A stretch of 26,761 nucleotides of DNA from a virus, in IMG/VR virus record IMGVR_UViG_3300030331_000970, positions 2,235-28,995 of that record; one strand, given 5' to 3'. The position numbers were made by a program, and so were the translations under genes. The number at the start of each line of letters is the position of its first letter. Within the stretch, counting starts at the first letter, position 1. This document shows, piece by piece, positions 1 through 6,687 of the stretch. The notes beneath the pieces are model-generated. The model did no database searches. It was not told the origin of the DNA and saw only the letters and a program-made list of their open reading frames with translations.

Positions 1-15
1 TAAGATAACGAAGAT

Positions 16-612
16 GTGCTTATAAACCAAGCCAAGTCACGCGTTGAAGCGCAGCTTGCACAGGCTAATGCTAACTATAAAGCGGCCTATGAAGCAGGTG
101 ACTCTGACAAGCTGTTAGAGGCGCAATCAGAGCTTACAAGGTTACAGAACGAACAATATCGCATAAGTAACTATGTACCTCCAAAACGAGATAATGCTGA
201 ACCTGTGCCGACAGAAGCGCCAAAACAGGAAACGCAGCCCGAACCTGCGAAGCCACCACAACGTGCTTTAGATTGGGCAGATAAAAACACTTGGTTTATG
301 AAAGATAAGCGAATGACAGGCTTTGCGTACGGTGTACATGAAGAACTTGTTGCAAAAGGTGTTGAACCAAATAGCGAAGAGTATTACAATGAAATAGACA
401 CGGCCATGCGGTCAGTGTTTCCAGATAAGTTTGAGGCTGTTGCAGAGGAGTCTGCGCCACCCCAGCCTCAAGCGGGTAACGTGGTTGCCCCGCCGTCTCG
501 TACGTCAAAGAAACCACGCAAGGTGAAGTTAACTCCAACCGCAGCCGCACTCGCCAAACGGCTCGGTCTTACTAACGAACAGTATGCGGCGCAATTAATG
601 AAGGAAGGCTGA
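16..612 (+). CDS. Probable scaffolding protein, C-terminal part (5' end doubtful)
   Basis: 198 residues from GTG at 16. The N-terminal 50 residues are a charged Ala/Glu/Gln-rich helix likely to form a coiled coil. Residues 52-83 are Pro-rich and disordered. The last 30 residues form a basic helical segment (KPRKVKLTPTAAALAKRLGL). This architecture, just upstream of the capsid genes, fits the C-terminal half of a phage scaffolding protein, whose basic C-terminal helix usually contacts the coat protein (family knowledge). An in-frame TAA lies at 1-3, and the five intervening codons (DNEDV) read smoothly into the protein. There is no good Shine-Dalgarno before GTG. The true gene may therefore be longer upstream and cut by the window edge, a sequencing error or a real stop. 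The TGA ends one base before the next ATG. The scaffold role is inferred. Confidence 0.6.
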   Translation: MLINQAKSRVEAQLAQANANYKAAYEAGDSDKLLEAQSELTRLQNEQYRISNYVPPKRDNAEPVPTEAPKQETQPEPAKPPQRALDWADKNTWFMKDKRMTGFAYGVHEELVAKGVEPNSEEYYNEIDTAMRSVFPDKFEAVAEESAPPQPQAGNVVAPPSRTSKKPRKVKLTPTAAALAKRLGLTNEQYAAQLMKEG

Positions 613-613
613 T

Positions 614-1057
614 ATGGCTGATAGAACTCCACGCACTACAGAAACTAGAGAAAAGACAGAACGTAGAAAAGGATGGTCACGACCATCTGCGTTACCTACT
701 CCCGAACCAAGGGATGGATTACACTTCCGTTGGATTCGCACATCAACTTTGGGGCAGAGTGACAATACTAATGTTTCTACTCGATTCCGTGAAGGCTATA
801 CACCAGTCAAAGCATCGGACCATTCTGATTTAAACATTGTGTCTGACATCGATTCCCGATTCAAAGACAACATTGAGGTAGGTGGTCTGCTATTATGCAG
901 CATACCTGCTGAAATCGCTGAAGAACGTGTTCAAGTCCAACTTGAACAGGCTCAACACGCACAAGAGGCTGTGGACCGTAATTTCATGAGAGAGAACGAC
1001 CCACGTATGCCTGTGTTGAATCCCGAGCGTTCCACGCGAACTTCATTTGGGAAGTAA
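614..1057 (+). CDS. Conserved marine-phage protein of the head block, function unknown
   Basis: 147 residues. The start is ATG at 614, with AAGGAAGG about 6 nt upstream inside the end of the previous gene. The N-terminal 30 residues are Arg/Lys/Thr-rich and probably disordered (MADRTPRTTETREKTERRKG). The middle part contains FRWIRTSTLGQSDNTNVSTR and a segment around VKASDHSDLNIVSDID. The last 40 residues are helical and Gln/Glu-rich. I recognise it only as a type of protein regularly found between scaffold and capsid genes of marine podovirus-like phages. That position suggests head assembly or a minor head component. No enzymatic motif, signal peptide or membrane segment is visible. Function is unassigned. 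Confidence 0.8.
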   Translation: MADRTPRTTETREKTERRKGWSRPSALPTPEPRDGLHFRWIRTSTLGQSDNTNVSTRFREGYTPVKASDHSDLNIVSDIDSRFKDNIEVGGLLLCSIPAEIAEERVQVQLEQAQHAQEAVDRNFMRENDPRMPVLNPERSTRTSFGK

Positions 1058-1105
1058 CCTTTTTAGGGAGCTTCCTTGGTATTAACTTGGTTAGGAGATT
1101 GAGCA

Positions 1106-1717
1106 ATGGCTACTACAGCAGCTCCCTATGGCCTGAAGCCCGTAAGACGAGCCGATGGCATGCCCTATGCAGGGGCAACTAATACATACCTGATCGATCC
1201 CGCTGGCGAGGCGACCAATCTTTTTAACGGTCAAGTTGTCATAATTGGGGCAGACGGGTTTATTGCGCTCGCAACAGGAACAGGCGCGGACTTAACGTCC
1301 AACTCCATTAGCGGCACTTCAGGTGTTGGCGCTATCGGTGTGTTTGTTGGTTGTGAGTACACAAACGCAGAAGGCCAACAGCTTTTTGCACAGCACTATC
1401 CATCTGGCACAGCCAATGGTGGGCCTATCAAGGCTCTCGTTGTTGACGATCCAAACGTACTATTCCAAGCACAGCTTGATGGTACAGGGGCGCAAACAAT
1501 TATCGGAACTAACACATTCTTTGCAGCCGCACAGTCTACCTCTACAGGTAACACAGCGACAGGCAATTCCACATCAGCACTAGATGCGACTGTCCAAACT
1601 ACAGCAGCAGCGTTTAGGATTGTGGAGCATGTATCTGATCCAGCGGATGCATTTCCAGATGTGTTGGTTAAATTCAACCCCGGTGGTCATCAGATGACCA
1701 ACAACGTCGGCTTATAA
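1106..1717 (+). CDS. Putative head decoration or structural protein
   Basis: 203 residues. ATG at 1106 is preceded by TTAGGAGATTGAGCA, which gives a good AGGAG site. The protein opens with ATTAAPYGLKPVRRADG, a start I associate with abundant marine-phage proteins encoded just before the major capsid protein. It is rich in Gly, Thr, Ala and Ser, with many short predicted beta strands and no Lys-rich tail, like a virion surface or capsid-stabilising protein. It ends 12 nt before the capsid gene, so coat and decoration would be made together. The decoration role is inferred from position and composition. A minor capsid or head-fibre role is the alternative. Confidence 0.7.
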   Translation: MATTAAPYGLKPVRRADGMPYAGATNTYLIDPAGEATNLFNGQVVIIGADGFIALATGTGADLTSNSISGTSGVGAIGVFVGCEYTNAEGQQLFAQHYPSGTANGGPIKALVVDDPNVLFQAQLDGTGAQTIIGTNTFFAAAQSTSTGNTATGNSTSALDATVQTTAAAFRIVEHVSDPADAFPDVLVKFNPGGHQMTNNVGL

Positions 1718-1729
1718 GGAGGCTAACTA

Positions 1730-2635
1730 ATGGCTATTTCACGCGCACAGCTCCTTAAAGAGCTACTTCCCGGCCTAAACGCATTGTTCGGCTTGGAATA
1801 CGATAACTATGAAAATGAGCATGCTGAGATTTACGAGACAGAAAATTCAGACAGAAGTTTTGAAGAAGAAGTCAAGTTGTCCGGTTTTGCAGCAGCCCCT
1901 GTGAAAGCAGAAGGCTCCTCATTAGCATATGACAATGCACAAGAGCATTACACTGCTCGCTACAACCATGAGACCGTTGCAATGGGTTTCTCTATCACTG
2001 AAGAAGCGATGGAAGACAACTTGTACGACTCATTGTCTGCTAGATATACAAAAGCACTAGCTCGCGCTATGGCTTACACCAAGCAGACTAAGGCTGCAGC
2101 GTTGCTGAATACAGGATTCACATCCTTCAGCTCGGGCGATGGCGTTTCATTGTTCAATACTGCTCACCCAACTGTGGGTGGCGGAACAAACGCTAACCGT
2201 CTAGCAGTAAATGCAGACTTGAACGAAACTTCACTAGAGCAAGCAGTTATCGATATCGCAGCGTTCACAGACGAACGTGGCCTATTGATCGCGGCTCGCC
2301 CTCGTAAGCTTATCGTTCCACCTGCGTTAATGTTCGTGGCAACAAGACTGCTACAGACAGAGCTTCGCACAGGTACAGCGGATAACGATACAAACGCATT
2401 GCGTTCAAATGGATCGATCCCTGAAGGCTACCGTGTGAATCACTATCTAACGGACACAGACGCATTCTTTATCACCACAGACATTCCAAACGGAATGAAG
2501 CACTTCGTGCGTACTCCAATGGCTACGGCTATGGACGGTGATTTTGATACAGGTAATGTTCGCTACAAAGCTCGTGAGCGTTACTCTTTTGGTGTATCAG
2601 ATCCGCTAGGGATGTTTGGTTCTCCCGGAGCATAA
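1730..2635 (+). CDS. Major capsid protein (HK97 fold)
   Basis: 301 residues, the usual size for a compact HK97-fold coat protein without a large processed N-domain. The start ATG has a near-consensus AAGGAGG 7-8 nt upstream, as expected for the most abundant virion protein. Visible features are a helical N-arm (AISRAQLLKELLPGLNALFG), an acidic E-loop-like region at residues 20-50, the central LFNTAHPTVGGG motif near residue 141, typical of HK97/Mu-type coat proteins, and the strand-rich C-terminal half with PRKLIVPPAL and RYKARERYSFGVSDPLG. The gene lies directly after the scaffold and decoration genes and is followed by an intrinsic terminator, so it ends a head operon. Confidence in the coat assignment is high. 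Subfamily placement is not claimed. Confidence 0.9.
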   Translation: MAISRAQLLKELLPGLNALFGLEYDNYENEHAEIYETENSDRSFEEEVKLSGFAAAPVKAEGSSLAYDNAQEHYTARYNHETVAMGFSITEEAMEDNLYDSLSARYTKALARAMAYTKQTKAAALLNTGFTSFSSGDGVSLFNTAHPTVGGGTNANRLAVNADLNETSLEQAVIDIAAFTDERGLLIAARPRKLIVPPALMFVATRLLQTELRTGTADNDTNALRSNGSIPEGYRVNHYLTDTDAFFITTDIPNGMKHFVRTPMATAMDGDFDTGNVRYKARERYSFGVSDPLGMFGSPGA

Positions 2636-2668
2636 TTTATGTTACGGTAGAATTACCTCTCTCGAACT

Positions 2669-2697
2669 GGGGCAGCGCAAGTTGCCCCTTTCTTTTT
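2669..2697 (+). terminator. Rho-independent terminator after the capsid gene
   Basis: GGGGCAGC (2669-2676) and GTTGCCCC (2681-2688) form an 8-bp stem with one G-T pair, closed by a GCAA tetraloop of the stable GNRA class. TTTCTTTTT (2689-2697) follows at once. It lies 33 nt after the capsid stop. This is the clearest terminator in the window and marks the end of the head transcription unit. Confidence 0.85.
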
Positions 2698-2707
2698 GTA
2701 AAATGTA

Positions 2708-2716
2708 TGTTATGAT
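2708..2716 (+). promoter_or_regulatory. Candidate extended -10 promoter
   Basis: TG-T-TATGAT matches the extended -10 pattern TGnTATAAT in all but one position. It begins 11 nt after the terminator T-tract, where a new promoter is needed. No convincing -35 box sits 16-18 nt upstream, which extended -10 promoters tolerate. Transcription would start near 2723, giving a leader of about 90 nt before the ATG at 2812. A phage-encoded or modified polymerase could ignore this site. Confidence 0.4.
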
Positions 2717-2767
2717 CTTTGCAGGGGCAACATTAGCCTTGCAGACAGGACACTCCCCGACCTGACG

Positions 2768-2799
2768 TTGCACAGACTGCTAGGCAAAACCTTGTGCAA
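2768..2799 (+). promoter_or_regulatory. Hairpin in the leader of the next gene
   Basis: TTGCACA (2768-2774) and TGTGCAA (2793-2799) are a perfect 7-bp inverted repeat. The enclosed 18 nt contain a second small pairing, TGC-TAG-GCA. The right arm ends 12 nt before the ATG at 2812 and abuts AAAGGG, the only ribosome-binding candidate. Folding could therefore modulate translation. The rest of the leader (2722-2767) has further GGGG/CCCC pairing potential. Chance is possible. No known riboswitch class is recognised. Confidence 0.3.
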
Positions 2800-2811
2800 A
2801 GGGTATATATT

Positions 2812-3036
2812 ATGGCATCAACTACATTTTCAGGCCCAGTTACAGCTACCGCTGGTTTTGTGGGCGATATTAAACTTCCTACATTTACTGTGGCTACAGC
2901 ACCATCTGCTGCAACTTCAGGTGCAGGTACAATCATCTTTGTCTCAAACGGGGCAGGAGGAAATCCTTGTGTTGCAATCTCTGATGGCACTAACTTTATA
3001 CGCCCAGATACTGGCGGCACTATTGCAGCTTCATAA
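2812..3036 (+). CDS. Small fibre-domain-like virion protein
   Basis: 74 residues from ATG 2812 (MASTTFSGPVTATAGFVGD). A GTG 18 nt upstream in frame exists but lies inside a hairpin arm and lacks a ribosome-binding site, so ATG is preferred. The C-terminal 45 residues (ATAPSAATSGAGTIIFVSNG, then CVAISDGTNFIRPDTGG) resemble the short beta module that commonly ends marine-phage tail or head fibre proteins (a resemblance from memory). Here the module is almost a free-standing protein. It is the first gene after the terminator and putative promoter. Function is inferred to be structural. Confidence 0.65.
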   Translation: MASTTFSGPVTATAGFVGDIKLPTFTVATAPSAATSGAGTIIFVSNGAGGNPCVAISDGTNFIRPDTGGTIAAS

Positions 3037-3046
3037 GGGGTAAATC

Positions 3047-3259
3047 ATGAGTAGATTTGCACCACCAAGCGCGGAAGAGTTAGCGGCTCGTGGGTTAGAC
3101 CCAGATGGTAACCCACTGAAAGTTTGGAAAAATACTAAAAAAGTCCGAGCAAGAAACGATGATGGAACGCTTAAAGCAGATGATCCTTCTACACCTGAAA
3201 ACGAGGCGTGGGAAGAAGCACCTGTTGCAAAGCGTGGTCGTCCTAAGAAAAAGGGATAA
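3047..3259 (+). CDS. Small charged protein with basic C-terminal tail
   Basis: 70 residues. ATG at 3047 is preceded by AAGGGGTAAATC, a good ribosome-binding site. The start, SRFAPPSAEELAARGLDPDG, is followed by a Lys/Arg-rich middle, an acidic stretch and the tail AKRGRPKKKG. The tail contains GRP flanked by basic residues, the core of an AT-hook-like minor-groove DNA-binding motif. That motif is short and could be coincidental. The protein is probably disordered. It sits in a string of small genes between capsid and connector genes. Function is unknown; DNA contact inside the head is one inference. Confidence 0.65.
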   Translation: MSRFAPPSAEELAARGLDPDGNPLKVWKNTKKVRARNDDGTLKADDPSTPENEAWEEAPVAKRGRPKKKG

Positions 3260-3262
3260 ACC

Positions 3263-3538
3263 ATGTCTTACTCTAGTGATGTACAGGCAAAGCGTGTTAC
3301 AGGCACAGGTTCACTTGCAGTCGGACCTGCCCGTATTCGCCAGATACATGTATTATCAGGGTCAGGTACGCCTCGACTAACCATTACAGATGGTAATGGT
3401 GGGGCTACAGTTCTAGATTTAGATCTAGTGGCCTCTGACACTCACGCTGTTAACATTCCAAACGATGGAATTAAAGTCAGCGATATATTTGTTTCTGTTG
3501 CAACGAATATAACAGCATTAACAGTGTTTTATAATTAA
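3263..3538 (+). CDS. Small beta-rich structural-type protein
   Basis: 91 residues, starting ATG 3263, three bases after the previous stop. It consists of alternating hydrophobic strands with Gly/Thr/Asp turns (QIHVLSGSGTPRLTITDGNG; ATVLDLDLVASDTHAVNIPN) and ends FVSVATNITALTVFYN. This pattern resembles a compact beta-sandwich like those of phage capsid-decoration or fibre-knob proteins. No cysteine, signal peptide or membrane helix is present. A head or tail accessory role is inferred from fold pattern and position only. Confidence 0.65.
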   Translation: MSYSSDVQAKRVTGTGSLAVGPARIRQIHVLSGSGTPRLTITDGNGGATVLDLDLVASDTHAVNIPNDGIKVSDIFVSVATNITALTVFYN

Positions 3539-3542
3539 TGTT

Positions 3543-3833
3543 ATGGCTGCTCGCAAAGGAACTATGAAGGGTCACACCATCAAGGGGGGCCATAAAAGGC
3601 CCACCAAAAAAGGTGCGGGTATGACCGCCAAAGGCGTAGCTAAGTATCGTAGGGACAACCCCGGTTCTAAGCTTAAAACTGCTGTTACTGGTAAAGTTAA
3701 GAAGGGCAGTAAGGCCGCAAAGCGGCGTAAATCTTTCTGCGCTAGATCTGCAGGGCAGATGAAAAAGTTTCCAAAAGCAGCAAAAGATCCGAATAGCCGT
3801 CTAAGACAGGCTAGGAAGAGATGGAAATGTTAG
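3543..3833 (+). CDS. DUF6321-like small basic protein
   Basis: 96 residues, roughly a third Lys plus Arg. The region from about residue 27 (GMTAKGVAKYRRDNPGSKLK) through GSKAAKRRKSFCARSAGQ (55-72) to the terminal RKRWKC matches the family I remember as DUF6321, found in phages, algal viruses and some bacteria. C66 in the SFCAR motif and the terminal C96 look conserved. Function of the family is unknown. The charge suggests nucleic acid or phosphate binding. The gene ends one base before the next start, so the two are translationally linked. Gene identity is confident; the family number is from memory. Confidence 0.8.
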   Translation: MAARKGTMKGHTIKGGHKRPTKKGAGMTAKGVAKYRRDNPGSKLKTAVTGKVKKGSKAAKRRKSFCARSAGQMKKFPKAAKDPNSRLRQARKRWKC

Positions 3834-4178
3834 ATGGCTATCTCAAGATCTAACATACGTAGTCAATTAAAAGGGAGTTCTCCTATGCCGTTTCAATCTA
3901 CAGGCGATGATGCAAAAGACTTAGCGATGCTAAGAGCTGCTAAAAATATAGATGACGGTCCTGTCACTATGAAAAAGGGTGGTAAAGTCAAAAAGAAAAA
4001 GAAAGCTAAGAGTCGTGTCAATGAGGCGGGTAACTATACCAAGCCGGGTCTCAGAAAACGTATATTTAATAGAATAAAAGCAGGTGGTAAAGGTGGCGCA
4101 CCGGGTCAGTGGTCAGCCAGAAAAGCTCAAATGATGGCTCAAGCTTATAAAAAAGCAGGTGGGGGTTACAGAGATTGA
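3834..4178 (+). CDS. Basic protein with GQWSARKAQ domain (DUF5872-like)
   Basis: 114 residues, ATG directly abutting the previous TAG. The N-terminal half is variable and carries a KKGGKVKKKKKAK tract at about residues 46-60. The C-terminal 55 residues (NYTKPGLRKRIFNRIKAGGK, then APGQWSARKAQMMAQAYKKA and GGGYRD) are a recognisable small basic domain in viruses and bacteria that I recall as part of DUF5872 proteins. The KKGGK motif echoes KRGG motifs in four nearby genes. The TGA overlaps the TTG start of the next gene. Role unknown. The family number is from memory. Confidence 0.75.
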   Translation: MAISRSNIRSQLKGSSPMPFQSTGDDAKDLAMLRAAKNIDDGPVTMKKGGKVKKKKKAKSRVNEAGNYTKPGLRKRIFNRIKAGGKGGAPGQWSARKAQMMAQAYKKAGGGYRD

Positions 4179-4705
4179 GTAGCATAGAGGCAGATCTACG
4201 AAGCTGGTCGCGTGAGGTTTTGGAAGTGCCAAACCAAAGCCTCAAAGGTCTTTCTGCTTGCCCGTATGCAAAGAATGCATGGAAACGTGACAAAGTCCTA
4301 GTTGTAGAGACAGACGATGTGTACGCAGATAGCTTACGTCATTGCGCTGACTTTACCGTCACAGGTAAAGAACTTGTCGTAGTAGCGTCTTATAAAATCC
4401 CAAAACTAAATAAATTTCACAGGTATGTGCAAAACCTAAACATACTATTTGAGAACTTGCATTGTATGGAGTTTCATCCTGATTACGGTGCAGACGATGC
4501 AGAGCTTGATTTTCTGTCTGATCATGATTGGGAGAGTTCTGTAGATCAACCATATTGCATGGTATTTATTCAAGATCTTGAGTTAGTAGTTCAAGCAAGT
4601 GACAAGCTCGAACGCTTGGGCTATTATGAGGTGTACCCTAAAGAAGAGTATACAGAGCTGGTTGTTAACAGGAAAAGGAGATTGACAGATGGCTATGAAA
4701 CCTAG
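4175..4705 (+). CDS. DUF1415-like protein of unknown function
   Basis: 176 residues from TTG 4175, overlapping the previous stop as TTGA; GGTGGGGG lies upstream. Visible landmarks are GLSACPYAKNAW (residues 25-36, with C29-P30), FHPDY (100-104), QPY (125-127) and LERLGY (145-150). The same landmarks in the same order (LCPFA, FHPDY, SPYP, LERLG) occur in the bacterial DUF1415 family as I remember it, and the length is similar. DUF1415 has no established function that I know of. No signal peptide or membrane segment is visible. It is not an obvious virion protein, so it may be an accessory or host-interaction gene inside the late operon. The downstream 51-residue gene overlaps its 3' end. Confidence 0.75.
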   Translation: MSSIEADLRSWSREVLEVPNQSLKGLSACPYAKNAWKRDKVLVVETDDVYADSLRHCADFTVTGKELVVVASYKIPKLNKFHRYVQNLNILFENLHCMEFHPDYGADDAELDFLSDHDWESSVDQPYCMVFIQDLELVVQASDKLERLGYYEVYPKEEYTELVVNRKRRLTDGYET

Positions 4706-4844
4706 AGCGATGAAAAAGACTATGAAACGCGGCGGCAAAACGATGGCGATGAAACGTGGCGGTAAAGCGAAGAAAATGATGGGTGGTGGTATGGCTAAGA
4801 AGCCTATGGCCATGAAACGTGGCGGTAAAGCGAAGAAGAAGTAA
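4689..4844 (+). CDS. 51-residue Met/Lys/Gly-rich repetitive peptide (KRGG repeats)
   Basis: ATG 4689 to TAA 4844. AGGAG lies 8 nt upstream of the ATG. The peptide has an extreme composition, almost only Met, Lys, Arg, Gly and Ala, with three copies of MKRGGK (residues 12-17, 21-26 and 42-47), two of them as AMKRGGKAKK. No acidic residue is present. It overlaps the previous gene by 17 nt, and its stop shares one base with the next ATG (TAATG), so it is embedded in a coupled chain. Similar KRGG or KKGG peptides are common in marine phages (from memory). Function is unknown; nucleic acid or membrane binding is a guess. Confidence 0.75.
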   Translation: MAMKPRAMKKTMKRGGKTMAMKRGGKAKKMMGGGMAKKPMAMKRGGKAKKK

Positions 4845-5098
4845 TGCCGTTAAAGAAATCGCAGAGAAGTCTTAAAAACTGGACCAAACAAAAATGGCGA
4901 ACCAAGAGCGGCAAGCCATCCACGCAAGGTAAGAAGGCTACGGGAGAGCGTTATCTCCCCTCTGCGGCTATTAGATCTCTTAGCCCTGCTGAATATGCAG
5001 CTACTTCAAGGGCTAAGAGAAAAGGTAAAAAGGCAGGTAAACAGCACGTGCGCCAGCCTAAAAAGATCGCGAAGAAGACGAGACAGTTTAGGAAATAA
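4844..5098 (+). CDS. Small basic protein, WTKQKWRTKSGK family
   Basis: 84 residues, start coupled to the previous stop (TAATG). It contains SLKNWTKQKWRTKSGKPS (about residues 9-26), ATGERYLPSAAIRSLSPAEY (33-52) and a Lys-rich end with KQHVRQPKKIAKKTRQFR. This combination is a widespread small domain in phages, algal viruses and bacteria. In some proteins I recall it following the GQWSARKAQ domain seen here in the gene at 3834, so the two may be separated halves of one DUF5872-type architecture. There is no catalytic motif. Trp, Arg and Lys clusters suggest polyanion binding. Function unknown. Confidence 0.75.
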   Translation: MPLKKSQRSLKNWTKQKWRTKSGKPSTQGKKATGERYLPSAAIRSLSPAEYAATSRAKRKGKKAGKQHVRQPKKIAKKTRQFRK

Positions 5099-5101
5099 CA
5101 A

Positions 5102-5779
5102 ATGGCAGTAGTTACACCAGATTTACCTGATATATTCGAGGAAGCCTACGAACGTGCAGGAGTAGAACTAAACACAGGTTACGATCTTCGAACAGCAAGG
5201 CGTAGCCTTAATATCATGTTGCTTGAGTGGCAGAACAGAGGACTTAATCTGTTTACTATAGACGAGGGGACTCTAGCCATAGCTGCGGGTACAGTAACGT
5301 ATACCATGCCCGTAGATACCATAGATGTCATAGAGCATCACATACGAACTGGCACTGGTACTAGTCAGGTAGATACAGCCTTGGAGCGTATATCCGTGTC
5401 TAGCTATGCTGCCCAGTCTAACAAAAATACAACAGGAAAGCCTAGTCAGATATATGTACAAAGACTAGCTACAGAGACAAGAGTAACATTATGGCCTGTG
5501 CCAGACGCTGCATACACACTAGCTTATTATAGACTAAAAGGAATAGATGGACTGTCTTCAGGAGTTGGTACAACAGCAGCAGTGCCTCCCAGATTTGTCC
5601 CATGTCTAGTAGCTGGCCTTGCTTATCAAATAGCCATGAAAAAGCCTGAGTCAGCAGATAGAGTCGTTCCTTTAAAACAAGAGTATGAGTATCAGTTTGA
5701 GCTTGCAGCGGGTGAGGATGCAGAGACAGCTTCTATAAGATTTGTACCACACAATACATTTATTCTGGGGGGTGGATGA
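5102..5779 (+). CDS. Head-tail adaptor protein (P22 gp4-like)
   Basis: 225 residues. The helical N-terminus contains LRTARRSLNIMLLEWQNRGL and NLFTID (about residues 27-53), the hallmark of P22 gp4-type tail accessory factors that dock below the portal in podovirus-like virions. A beta-rich middle follows (TLAIAAGTVTYTMP; RVTLWPVPDAAYTLAYYRLK). A helical end (CLVAGLAYQIAMKKPESADR) resembles the membrane-less helical region of connector adaptors. The gene overlaps the next one by 4 nt. Together with the gp10-like gene at 21466 this supports a podovirus-type short tail. Family placement is by motif only. Confidence 0.75.
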   Translation: MAVVTPDLPDIFEEAYERAGVELNTGYDLRTARRSLNIMLLEWQNRGLNLFTIDEGTLAIAAGTVTYTMPVDTIDVIEHHIRTGTGTSQVDTALERISVSSYAAQSNKNTTGKPSQIYVQRLATETRVTLWPVPDAAYTLAYYRLKGIDGLSSGVGTTAAVPPRFVPCLVAGLAYQIAMKKPESADRVVPLKQEYEYQFELAAGEDAETASIRFVPHNTFILGGG

Positions 5780-6636
5780 GAACCGCTAGAAACAAATATT
5801 CTTTTGGCTTCTGTGACAGAACTGGCTTCAGATACCCTCTAACTGATCTAGTTGATGAGTATAAGAATGGTGTGAAGACAGGTTTACGTGTGGGAAGAGA
5901 CGTGGCTGACGACGATCACCCACAAAACTTTCTTGGTAGAGTCAGAGTATTTGATCCGCAAAGTCTGGCAAATGCAAGGCCAGACACCGCCCTAGCAGCA
6001 AGCAGACAGTTATTTGGATTCGATCCTGTTTGGAACCCTGCTCAATTTATGACTGCGTCTGTTGGTAGGGTTACTGTAAGCTTTGATGAGAGTCTAGCAA
6101 ACGCCACAGGTGTTTCTGCTACAGGTACAGTTGGTGCAGCGTCAGCTCTCACATTTACTGCAGATATTACTGCACCATCTATTATGCAAAGTGGTGTAGG
6201 GACTGTCACAATAACAGGTGATTTAGTTACAACCGTTCCTGTTACTGGTTCTGTCGCAGTTGGTGGAGCTGGCGTTGCAACTCCGTCAGTTAATGTAACA
6301 CAATCTTTTGCAGTTACAGTTGCTGCCGCAGGTTATGGCAGCGGAAATAGGTTTTATATTGACGGCGTACAAGCGCCTACAGGAACAATTAATGAAGGAA
6401 GCACTTATCTGTTTGATCAATCTGACTCAAGCAATAGTGGTCACCCATTAAGATTTTCAACAACGCCAAATGGAACTCATGCGGGTGGTGTGGAGTACAC
6501 AACAGGCGTAACTTACAATGGAACGCCGGGCAATGCAGGGGCCTATACTCAGATCGTTGTGGCTGTAGGCGCACCAACATTATACTATTATTGTCCAAAC
6601 CACAGTGGTATGGGAGGCCAAGCGAATACACCTTAA
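5776..6636 (+). CDS. Virion protein with C-terminal cupredoxin-like copper site
   Basis: 286 residues, three parts. Residues 1-90 (FGFCDRTGFRYP, then DDDHPQNFLGRVRVFDPQ and FGFDPVWNP) are a conserved marine-phage N-domain. Residues 108-175 carry Thr/Gly/Val repeats (TGVSATGTVG, VTGSVAVGG) of the same type as in the gene at 18338. Residues 178-286 look like a cupredoxin: H223 in SGHPLRF, then C273-P-N-H276-S-G-M279, a C-x2-H-x2-M loop that with H223 gives the His-Cys-His-Met set of a type-1 copper centre. Similar domains occur on marine-phage structural proteins (memory). It overlaps the adaptor gene by 4 nt, so a tail or connector location is likely. Copper binding and any redox role are unproven. 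Confidence 0.8.
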   Translation: MRTARNKYSFGFCDRTGFRYPLTDLVDEYKNGVKTGLRVGRDVADDDHPQNFLGRVRVFDPQSLANARPDTALAASRQLFGFDPVWNPAQFMTASVGRVTVSFDESLANATGVSATGTVGAASALTFTADITAPSIMQSGVGTVTITGDLVTTVPVTGSVAVGGAGVATPSVNVTQSFAVTVAAAGYGSGNRFYIDGVQAPTGTINEGSTYLFDQSDSSNSGHPLRFSTTPNGTHAGGVEYTTGVTYNGTPGNAGAYTQIVVAVGAPTLYYYCPNHSGMGGQANTP

Positions 6637-6687
6637 CGGTGGATTTGGGAATTTAAACATGATAGCATTATTAAAAGGAGATTAGAT

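Noticed and set aside
1058-1105. Possible small hairpins between the genes at 614 and 1106
   Set aside because: Stems are only 3-5 bp and there is no T-tract after them, so no terminator can be supported.
2720-2811. tRNA or riboswitch in the leader
   Set aside because: No cloverleaf with TTC loop and acceptor stem could be built, and no known riboswitch core sequence was recognised; only a hairpin is supported.
3411-3432. Imperfect CTAGA/TCTAG inverted repeat
   Set aside because: Five-bp arms within coding sequence for VLDLDL; explained by codon repetition.
6659-6685. Nine-codon leader-like frame (MIALLKGD, stop) before the gene at 6688
   Set aside because: Its last codons simply contain the AAGGAG of the next gene, and it has no ribosome-binding site of its own.
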